Assembly (NCBI GenBank): GCA_030704615.1
Contig: CM060732.1
Location: 45,365,053-45,429,052 of the forward strand
Length of the DNA: 64,000 nucleotides
Origin: Takakia lepidozioides
Lineage: Eukaryota; Streptophyta; Takakiopsida; Takakiales; Takakiaceae
Reading direction: 5' to 3'
The notes under the pieces were generated by a model. It saw only the letters and a list, made by a program, of their open reading frames with translations, was not told the DNA's origin and searched no databases. Below are positions 52,339 to 61,590 of the stretch, in pieces; the stretch's first letter is position 1, and the number at the start of each line of letters is the position of its first letter. The translations under genes were made by a program, and so were the position numbers.

Positions 52339-54810
52339 CTAGTACCTCGCAAAGTGATGATCCTCAATGGGTCGATTGTTCGGAAGAACCTTAGTCCTAG
52401 TCGTCACTGGCAGCCAAATGCGCATGATCTGGTAGTAATGAGCCAACGACTGTGGCGGACTAAATTCCTTCCAAGCCAAATCTAACACAATGGGAATTTG
52501 GTTGAAGGGCATAATCATAGCCCGACTGTACTCTCGTGCAGCAAGAGTCTTAGGTGGGTTAAAAGCAGCATCCCCCCATACCTCAGGCTGTGGTGTGGCT
52601 GTAGTAACAACAGGGTCAGCTACCTGCACAGTCACTTGTTGTGGTATTGGTACCACTCGCCCTTCTACCACTGGCATCTCCTGCACCCCTTGCGAAGAAG
52701 ACTGAAAAATTAGAGTTCTGGTCTGTAAATAAGTAGCCATCAGCTGCTCCTCAGGTACAAAGACTCTCTTGTCAATATTTGAACTCAGGTCATCCACCTG
52801 AGTCTGCAGGCCTTCTACATCCTCCTGTAGCTCCGCTATCCTACTATAGACATTGTCTATAATAGTTGTGGCAATTTTCTGCACCTGCAGTCTGAGCTCA
52901 TTCATCTCGCCCTGGGTGAGCTTCCGTGGTGCTTTGCCTTCCACCGGCCCTTGTGCTAACCAGACCTGCATAAGGTGGTTATCCACCAAGTTGTGTGTGG
53001 CACCCCTGAGAGTCTGCTCCTCTGTGAGCCTGTACACATCTAACTGCTGCTGTAAAGCCTCCATGCGCTTCGCATGAGGTTCAACCAAACTCGCATAGGC
53101 AGCAGCCAGATTATTGGCTTCCTTCCAAGCCTTGTTAGCCACAGAGAGTTCATTTCTATTTACCATGACTGTTTGTTGCAACTCCAGGATATACCTCTCT
53201 TGGTCAGCCTCAACCTTTCTGTATTGCTTAAAAGTATTCTCATTGCGACAGATTGTATTCTTCATATCAACAATGAGTTTCGTCTGCTCGATTATCTCTG
53301 CCTCTGCTTTCATACATCTCTCCCCTTGTCTGTTAACTTCTAATGCAGTTTGCTCAAGAGTAGTTGTGAGTGTAGCACATTGTATGGTCATCTTCTCATG
53401 TACTGCCTGCAACTTTGTATGTAGTGCATTCACTTCTTGCAACTTGCCCTCATGCTTCACCTGCATTTGGTATAACTGTTGCTTATGTGCTTCATGCAAC
53501 TGGTCCTGCTCGAGGCCGGCTTCAATCAGATGTCCCTTGGCCAACTGCAAGGCAGCCTTTGTGTCCTCTAACTCTTGCTGTAACTTGAGATTGACCTCCT
53601 CATCTACCTTGTTAGTACACTCAGTGGCAAGTCGAGCCTCAAACTCCTTCCCGAGTTCCTCCCTCAAAGCTGCCAATTGGGTAGATGGAACATGGGATTT
53701 CACATAAGTGCCCAACAAATTAAGTGTTCTGCTTATGGAACTCATAAGCATGGCCTGCTGAGGGTCATCATGGTGAGCTTGCTGCTGTTCTTCCTGATCC
53801 TTGACAGTGTGATGCCTCACCAACCATTCAGGCCATTGCCCCACCAGATTTTCTTCCTGAACCACCTCATCCGCCACAGGTGCTGCAGTGTCTTGATATT
53901 CTACCCTTGGTACCTCCGTCACAGATGTGGGTATTACATGCACAGCAGGGTTTTCCCTGGACAGCACCTCTGGAATCACTGATTCCCTTACCAAGCCAGA
54001 GTTTTCATAGAGAAGGTCACCCTTCTCAATTTCGGCCACGACCTGCTCTGTAGTGGGAATGTCCAATCTTTCTCCTTCCAGAGCAATTGGGGGTGATGTC
54101 ACAGCATGTACTAACTGTGGAACCTCTAAAACAACTGAGTCAATTGGTTGTGGTGGCTGTGGTAACAAAGTGACTTCCTCTTCCCTTTCCGAAGGCTGTG
54201 CTTCCAATAATAACAGCTCTTTGTGCTGTTGTGCCCCATCTTGCACAAGAGCTTGGGAAACATTATCGTGCGGTTTCTGTGAAGCCAGTGGATCCGCCAC
54301 TACAGTCATACCCCGCCTCTGTCTCTTAGACTGGTGTTGCCCTGCCAGTCCACCCTCACTGTGTGAAGAGCCCTGCTCTTCAATTGCAGTGGTTTTTGCC
54401 TCAAACACTCCCATCTCTTTACGTTCTCGAGTATCAAGTATGCAAGAATCAAGAATTATTTGGGCAATGACTGGACCAGACACAATGATCGGAGACTTAG
54501 CAGCAATGCCCTGTAACCTCTTCATCTCGTCCACCAGTCCATTGTACATTAACTCCGCCCAAGCGACATCCTCTCCCCTCAAAGCTTTCAGGATCTCCTC
54601 TGTGAATGACCTGCTCAAATACTGTTGGTTCTGTTTCATGGCAAATAGAACGTTCAATATTTGGCCAACTTCCCTAAGCCATGGGTACTCGGCTTTGGTA
54701 CAAGTGTAACCTTGAGTTTTAAAGAAACTCCCTTCTTGGAACAAATTCCCTATCTGCAATCTTGCCCTGTGCTCATCCACATCCACATGTCCTGATGGCA
54801 AATCAAACAA
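52339..54810 (-). CDS. gypsy A downstream ORF, 823 codons open (N-terminus cut by CACTA)
   Basis: Uninterrupted minus-strand frame matching the frameshifted gypsy B ORF at 36.6-39.0 kb. It starts within LPSGHVDVDEHRARLQIG and then SFFKTQGYTCTKAEYPWL; gypsy B shows about 320 more residues upstream that the CACTA insertion removed here. Residues about 130-330 are acidic and Pro/Gln-rich. About 370-690 form a long coiled coil (EELGKEFEARLATEC, LQLAKGHLIEAGLEQDQLHEA, ALQQQLDVYRL). A second heptad block (AELQEDVEGLQTQVDDL) and a globular tail (FNQIPIVLDLAWKEFSPPQ, TRTKVLPNNRPIEDHHF) follow. It sits between integrase and 3' LTR in sense orientation. Selection seems to have kept it open longer than expected for an old, split element. 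Function unknown. Confidence 0.75.
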   Translation of the reverse strand: MFDLPSGHVDVDEHRARLQIGNLFQEGSFFKTQGYTCTKAEYPWLREVGQILNVLFAMKQNQQYLSRSFTEEILKALRGEDVAWAELMYNGLVDEMKRLQGIAAKSPIIVSGPVIAQIILDSCILDTRERKEMGVFEAKTTAIEEQGSSHSEGGLAGQHQSKRQRRGMTVVADPLASQKPHDNVSQALVQDGAQQHKELLLLEAQPSEREEEVTLLPQPPQPIDSVVLEVPQLVHAVTSPPIALEGERLDIPTTEQVVAEIEKGDLLYENSGLVRESVIPEVLSRENPAVHVIPTSVTEVPRVEYQDTAAPVADEVVQEENLVGQWPEWLVRHHTVKDQEEQQQAHHDDPQQAMLMSSISRTLNLLGTYVKSHVPSTQLAALREELGKEFEARLATECTNKVDEEVNLKLQQELEDTKAALQLAKGHLIEAGLEQDQLHEAHKQQLYQMQVKHEGKLQEVNALHTKLQAVHEKMTIQCATLTTTLEQTALEVNRQGERCMKAEAEIIEQTKLIVDMKNTICRNENTFKQYRKVEADQERYILELQQTVMVNRNELSVANKAWKEANNLAAAYASLVEPHAKRMEALQQQLDVYRLTEEQTLRGATHNLVDNHLMQVWLAQGPVEGKAPRKLTQGEMNELRLQVQKIATTIIDNVYSRIAELQEDVEGLQTQVDDLSSNIDKRVFVPEEQLMATYLQTRTLIFQSSSQGVQEMPVVEGRVVPIPQQVTVQVADPVVTTATPQPEVWGDAAFNPPKTLAAREYSRAMIMPFNQIPIVLDLAWKEFSPPQSLAHYYQIMRIWLPVTTRTKVLPNNRPIEDHHFARY

Positions 54811-54820
54811 TTGCTGCAGG

Positions 54821-54838
54821 CACTACAAGAGATGAGCG
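54821..54838 (+). repeat. CACTA terminal sequence
   Basis: CACTACAAGA followed by GATGAGCG. CACTA superfamily elements start with CACTA/CACTG and duplicate 3 bp. Confidence 0.85.
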
Positions 54839-57416
54839 TTTTTAGGACTACGGCTTTGGCGGAGTCATAAAAATTGCACTAGGTACATGACTACAGAGCG
54901 CTGAAATGCATTACAGTTTTAGTTTTATGACTTTGTAGTAATGGATATCACTACATGACTCCGGAAAGTTAGGGAGCATTGGTCAAACATTGTTGACCAT
55001 GATGACAGGGATGGTTTATATGACTAGTGTGATATTGTTTGACTACACGTGGACGATGTTTCATGGAATCTTATGACTCCATGACTGAAGATGGTTTCAG
55101 AGCTCTATTTATACGACTACATCACTACACGTGTCATTTTGAAGGCACATATAATGCAAATAAGGTTGCCCATTAGTGTAATCGTGAACAGAAAGGAGGG
55201 CTGGGACTTGGCATTTTTTTGTCTCCTGCGCCACACCACATAGCTGAGGGATGGAACGCGATGATAGCAGGATATGCAGGGGCGTGGGATGGAGGCGTTG
55301 AGCAAATGATGCACGAAGGAGAAGAGGAGGAGGAGACGAGACGAGGAGAAGCGAGCTCGCCGTTCTTGGGAGAGTCAGATTGGTCTTAGCAAGCGTGTTT
55401 CAATCTCTGACTACTCATCTACGCCGTAGTGGTTCGATCTCATAGACCAATCCGACATTACCTGACTACAGACACAAGCAGCACACACAAGAGGTCATCG
55501 GTCAAATCCTCCATGGGTCAGGACAGGTCAAGGACAATGTGGTAGGGCACCTTCTTCTTCAACCTATTTCAGCCTGTGTTGCCCTCTCATCAGACTTGGC
55601 CGCAAGATGCATATTGAATTCTGTAAGTTAGGTCGTTGGGTAGATCTGTGGTGGTTTGGAGTGACTTTGGCAAGTTACTGGCAGTGTGGCAGTAGGGAAG
55701 TATCCAAAAACATATAATAGAGGTGAGGAGAAGCTTTGGGGTGAACACTTTCCGACCCCAATGGTGGGACAATGGAGACAAAAAGGCGAATGCCTGTTGG
55801 ACTACAGAGAGAAGCAGATGCATTTCAGATTGTGATAAGTAGGGTTGGGGTGTTTTGGGGAAGAACTCCACACCAGTATGGTTGGGGTGTTTGCTGGTAG
55901 AATTATAGGCTGTCAGAGGCATGGATAGCTGAAGGAGCAGGAATAGAGTAAGGGTCCAGATTCATCCAAGAGGGCTGGATTTCAAGCTCCACATTACCTA
56001 TGATTCCCTGTGGAAGGATAGTTACAAGAAACCTACATGGGTAGATGGTCAACTGGAAGCGACATGTTGTACTATATGTCATTACTGTACTATATGTCAT
56101 TCCAGAGACTGTCATTGTTGGTCCATGTGTTTTACAACAATGCTATCAATATAAGACTTCTGGTTCGCATTGGAAGCTCAATCCCTGTAAGTTCATTGTG
56201 TGTGAAGCTCAAACTTGTGATTTGAAGGATCTTGTAGCCAAGTTCATTCAACCGGAAAGGAAAAATTCTGAAAGCTCCCAAATTTGATGTGGGCAAGCTT
56301 ATGGAGGTAAGACTTAGCTTCCCTCCTCTAATGTAAGTGTTGGATAAGTTTCATTTAGTGTTGACCTTCACTGCATATATTGGCTCTTTTCTTGGCTGGT
56401 TTCATATTTTCTTGGCTGGTATGCTGTTGGTTGGCTTATTTCATTTCACGTGTGTAGTGGAAGGGGAGAAGTACTTTCCTAAGTTCTGCTGCAACAAAGT
56501 CTTTTTCCAGCCTAGATGTTTTCGATGGATACAAATTGAAGTGCTTTGAATGTTGCTGCAATACTATAATAAAGTGGAGGGTGCTGAATGCAGTTGGCCT
56601 TGCTTCGTGCAGGCATAATCCAGGGAAATGTGGACATAGCTGAAACCCCATGATAGCATTTCCAGAGGACGGTGTGGATGGCCTCACAATCCAGCATGCA
56701 AAATCCATGACAATGTGGAGATGGCTGAATGGGCAAACAGGTTAAGTGGCGAACAAGCCACGTCATTGGTACATAGTTGCATGCTTACATAGTACATGAA
56801 AGCGTACTATATGTCATTCCCGAAATTGACCATGTTGGTCCATGTATTTTACAACAATGCTATCAATAAAAGACCAATGGTTCGCATTGGAAACTCTATC
56901 CCCGTAAGTGGCTTGTGCGTGATGCTCAAACTTCTGATTTGAAGGATCTTATACCCCAGTGCATTGCAGAGGTGATTGGAAAAGAGATTGAGAAGGCAAC
57001 AGCCATTATCTATAATCTACAGATCCCCTTCAATTTGATGTGGGAAAGCCGGCTGGCTGGAGGTCTAGTCTCACTTTCACTCATCTAATGTCAGTGTTGT
57101 ATCCATTGCAATGTGGAGATGTTTGAAACAACATTGAAGCATTTCCAGAGGATGGTCTAGATGGCCTTTCGTGGCGTGTGCCGAATCCATGGCAAGAAAA
57201 CATTGCAGGCAGAACCCATGGCAATGGTACTAGCACGGGTTGGTCCAAAGCCAATTGCAACAACAAATGAATAAAGGGTGTTGAAAGGAAATCACTCCAT
57301 AATTGATCATAAAATCCAGTGTCCAAGCATGATATCTTAATGGGAATGCGAAGGGAGTGTTACCACCTTAAACTATCATGCATGGTCTATAACTGGAGTG
57401 CACAAATCTAGCATAT
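54839..57416. other. CACTA noncoding region with internal duplications
   Basis: Subterminal GACTAC/ATGACT words occur to 55130. A segment of roughly 170 bp (TACTATATGTCATTCC ... TTGGTCCATGT ... TTTGAAGGATCTT) is present at about 56085-56262 and about 56803-56972. A following piece (AGCATTTCCAGAGGA ... GATGGCC) recurs near 56655 and 57145. Short frames do not match known proteins. Confidence 0.6.
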
Positions 57417-60400
57417 CTAATCTTCATCATCCTCATCTATGTCTGGGTCACTACATGTATCACTGTCTTCATCACAGACTTGATCTTGTCCAAGGGTTGG
57501 CTGAACATCATCACCACGTATACGGGGTGCTCGGAGGTACAAGGAGGCCACCTGCTCTGGAGTAACCGGTACCGCTCGGCTGCATGTTGGGCCATCAGTA
57601 ACCAGAGTCTCCTCTAGTCTTTGTGGGGCTAACAATCCTTCCACTTCCGCCACATCATCATTATCAATTGATATGTCGCAGACCACTCTACGTGCTCGGG
57701 GGCTCTTCTCCAGAAAGATCCAGTAATTCCTCACGTGTTGTAGGATCAAGCCCATATGATTGAATTGAGAGATGATCCCGTACACCTTGAGGGAGCCAAA
57801 CAGCAAATGGAGGACAAGGATGCAAATCAGGAGGGTATTGAATTGCCGTGGGATTGCTCATGCCTTCCAGCCCTTGCTCCTCACAAAACAAGCGTCGTCT
57901 GGCTTCTATCCGTGTGGACTCTGCTTCATATATCCTGTCAAAATCCGAGGGTCAGCTAGGAGATTGACAGAGGTGGCGTGGGAGATTTGAAAAGACACCA
58001 TATGCCAACTAATGATAAATGACTAAAACTTGGAAATCTGAATGTCAATGAAGTAGATTTCTTACCCCAACATGACTGACAGACGAGGATGGTTTTGAAT
58101 GATGTACTCATGTACAATATCACACAGGTCATTCAATTTTCGGGCTTTAGAACTTCCTTCCACAACTTCACGTTCCACAGATTCTGCCTCATCTGCATCC
58201 CACACCCTTCGTACACTTCCATCAAATCCTGCCATATACTCTGTGCAAAAACCCAATGCTTCTTCAAATTGGTATCCTTCTGCCATGCTCCCCTCGGGCC
58301 TTGCCATGTTTCTTACGTAGCCCTTCATATCTTTCATTGCCCGCTCCATGGGGTACATCCAACAAGATGCTACGAGCCCGCATAAGTACAACTCATCCAC
58401 TAGGTGAACAACCAGATGTGTACATCAAAAATGATGGTGGGAACTCCTTCTCTATAAGACACAGAGTGAGAACTGCTTCAGTTCTCAATTCCTCATACTC
58501 TACATGATTCACCACTTTTGCACACAACTTCTTAAATACACGACATACTCGCAAAATGGCCCTTCGAGGACCACTTGCCATGAGCCCACGGATAGCAAGC
58601 GGTATAATTTGCTGCATGAGCACATGATAGTCATGTGATTTCATGCCAGACAACTTCTTCTTCACCACATGCTTTTTGAAAGCTGATGCGTAGCCTGTTG
58701 GCACTTTCAAGTTCTGCACAATCTCCAGAAAGACTTGTAACTCAGCCTCAGTGAGGACATAAGGGGCAGGAGGCATAATTAACGTATCTGCTCTGTCAGG
58801 ATCACGCTGTAGCCACAATTCCGGGCGCATCCCAAGTAGCTCCAAATCACAGCGAACTTTCAATGTGTCTTTCTCACCAAAGATAGTTTTAATAATATTT
58901 TCAGCCAAGTTCTTCTCGCAATGCATTGCGTCAAATGTGTGGCGGATGAGGAGACCCTACAAAATGAACACATAAGCAATTGAGCATTTACTCATCACAA
59001 TTTAAACAGAAAACGCAAAAATGTACACAGCCAATTTAAAGGCCATGAAGGAATTACCTCCCAATAAGGTAAGACATATAAAATTGACAATCGCTTAACT
59101 CCATGAGTTTTTGCTGGGTCTGTCCTGCTATCTGGCGTCCCTCCGTTTTCCACCCATGCAGTGCGAGCTGTTGCAAGCTCCTTGATTTGTGTTCCAGTCT
59201 GCGTTTTTGGAGGAGTTCCATGCTCAGTAGCGCCATTGAACATTCTTGACCTTCTATATGGATGATTGCGGGCCAAAAATCTTCGGTGGCCTATGAAAAC
59301 AATTTTTCCACATGTGTGTAACTGCTGTGAAGTCACCCCGGGTCCACAAGCTGGACAACCAGCATAACCTTTCGTCACTTGACCTGAGAGCAAGCCATAT
59401 GCAGGGTAGTCATGGATTGACCACATCAACACTGCCCTCATTGTGAATTCGCATTGACCACGAGGACGGGAAACATCATGAGCTGCAATCCCTCTCCATA
59501 GTTCCAGTAGCTCTTCCACTAGGGGCATCAGGTAAACATCTACGTTGTCCGAGGTAACAGACTCCTTACCAGGAATCAGTAGCGCTAACATGACAAAGAA
59601 CTTTTTGGTCATTAACCACGGAGGCACATTGTAATTGACCAAGAGAACGGGCCATGTGCTCCAACTTGTGGATTGAGCTCCGTAGGGATTTACACCGTCT
59701 AAGGCCAATCCAAATCACAGAGATCGTGGCTCTGCAGCAAAATCCTCAAATGTGGTGTCAATGTGTCTCTATGCTTTGCTATCAGCTGGATGTCGAACCA
59801 ACCCATCCTGGCTCTTATGTCTGTCGTGCCATGTCATGAGGTTAGCGATCGATTTACATCGGTACATAAGTTTTAACCTTGGAATGACAGGGAAGTGTCG
59901 CAATACTTTCTTGGGCACACTTCCACGACCTGGAATGTAACGGAAACTGCGGCACACTGGGCAAATGTCTACATTCTCATACTCCCCACGGAAGAGTACA
60001 CAACCACGCTCACAGGCATGAATCATGGTGTACTGCAATCCCATCTTGGCAATCATGGTTTTGCTTCATAGTGAGTTTTCGGCAATGAATTCTCTTTAGG
60101 CAATAAACTCTTACGCAACAATCCCAGAAGCTCATCCACAAATGCATTGGTGCACTTGTGGGTAGTGCATGCGTTCAGCAACGTCAAAGTTGCTTGCAGC
60201 CGGCTGATGGAGCACCCTTCAAAAAGTGGACATTGCAACTGTCGGAAGAGTTTATCATACTCGGGATCAACGTGCAGGTGAGCATTCTCATCAAATTCAT
60301 TGTCTCCGGAATTGTCGAGATCATCGTCATGATCGGCAAATGTGTGATCGGTTCCACCATGAATGGGGTCCTCTCTGTTTGCATTTGCAAAGAGAAACGC

Positions 60401-61103
60401 TTCCTGCAATGCACGCTGCATTTCTACCTCCAATCCACCACTCTCATCTGCGTTCTCTGTGACATTGGGCTCCCGTTGTGCCGCAGGGCCTTCGTCTTCA
60501 TCATCTGAATATTCACATCCCTGCATCCCAATAGTCATCTTGTGATTGGACCAACAACGATGTGACACTTGTTCATATTATGACATAGGAGGCACGGTGA
60601 CGTTGCAGTGATGCAGTCATATTTACGTATGTATCTTATGAATATACACCCAATCAAAACACGACATTTGTAACCATTGAAGTCATAGTTGCAGTCACTT
60701 ACTTAGTCATATATGACTACATGACTACACATGACCAATGATAACACGACATATGCATTAATTAAAGTGATAACGGAAGTGGCGTAGTCATAGTCACGTC
60801 TGTATCTTATGACTTCTTGACTACAATCACCCAACGAAATGTCGACATGTGGAGAAGATGATCGTTGCATTCAAAATTCAAACTAAAGTGCTGAAGGGAA
60901 AGTGACGATCTTACCGGAAGATAACAGCGTTGGAGAAGAGGATCCCTCCCGTGTATCATGTAATGATTCCTCACTGTTTCCAACAACAGTACTTTTCCTC
61001 CATGACACTCATCGCAGTTGCATAGCATTTTTGTATGCCCATTCCTTGTGGCATAAGCTTCTTCCATTCGCCATAGATGGTCATCTATTCTACGCCTACG
61101 CAT
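57417..61103 (-). pseudogene. CACTA TNP2-like transposase
   Basis: Exon 1 (61103-60914) has the transposon-associated Cys/His motif (CNCDECHGGKVLLLETVRNHYMIHG). After an intron of about 350 bp, 60568-59708 carries the acidic region, LPKTHYEAK, then ACERGCVLFRGEYENVDICPVC and KVLRHFPVIPRLKLMYRCK ... WHDRHKSQDGLVRHPADSKA. Next is the TNP2 core ALDGVNPYGAQSTSWSTWPVLLVNYNVPPWL with KESVTSDNVDVYLMPLVEEL and CEFTMRAVLMWSIHDYPAYG. Later exons hold DAMHCEKNLAENIIKTIFG, ELWLQRDPDR, KSHDYHVLMQQIIPLAIRG and CGLVASCWMYPMERAMKDMKGYVRNMARPEGS. It ends in an acidic tail at 57417. Frameshifts (near 60055, 59730, 59050 and 58400) make it inactive as read. Confidence 0.88.
60590..60850. repeat. ATGACTAC-rich repeats in the TNP2 intron
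   Basis: Words such as TATGACTACATGACTACACATGACC resemble those near the CACTA left end. Two diverged copies of AGTCATA...GTATCTTATGA...ACCCAA occur at about 60615 and 60795. They lie between TNP2 exons 1 and 2. Confidence 0.6.
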
Positions 61104-61590
61104 CCGGTCGCCACCTGCACTCTACATGCTTTGAACGTCACCCCTTCCCTCTTTGCATGCTACGCACAGTGCATTGTCTTTAGTTTTGCACCAGCTGCCA
61201 ATGTGCTATTTCTATATCTATAGTATACTATAAGTATCGTTTCTGAGTGTCCATGGTGAAGCGGAAGGTCTTCGAAGTGACAGTCCCTCTCACCGAGTAC
61301 GAGAAGTTCCGAGAGTGCCGGATTGCTGCCATAAAGGACGGGACACCTGTTGCACTTGAGATGTGACATGTGGCACAACTACAGGGCAATACAAGCCCTA
61401 TAAATCACATTACAAAAATCCAAATGAGACCAATGTCCCAATGGACACCTCAAAAGCCACAAGGTCAAAAAATCCATGCCTCAAAAGGCCCAGCCAAAAA
61501 CAAGCAAGCCCACACATGGGCTGAATTGTTGTAGCTAGTATGTTCTAGTGCTATTAGAATCAAGAACTCTGTTAAACAATGCAATACTGA
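61104..61590. other. spacer between the two CACTA genes
   Basis: It probably contains the TNP2 promoter. A 37-codon plus-strand frame (61253-61366, MVKRKVFEVTVPLTEYEKF...) begins with a good ATG context, but I cannot show that it is real. Confidence 0.4.

Noticed and set aside
60590-60850. Right subterminal region of the CACTA element
   Set aside because: The repeats resemble those near the left end, but TNP2 exon 1 lies beyond them and no inverted CACTA terminus follows, so they are intronic.
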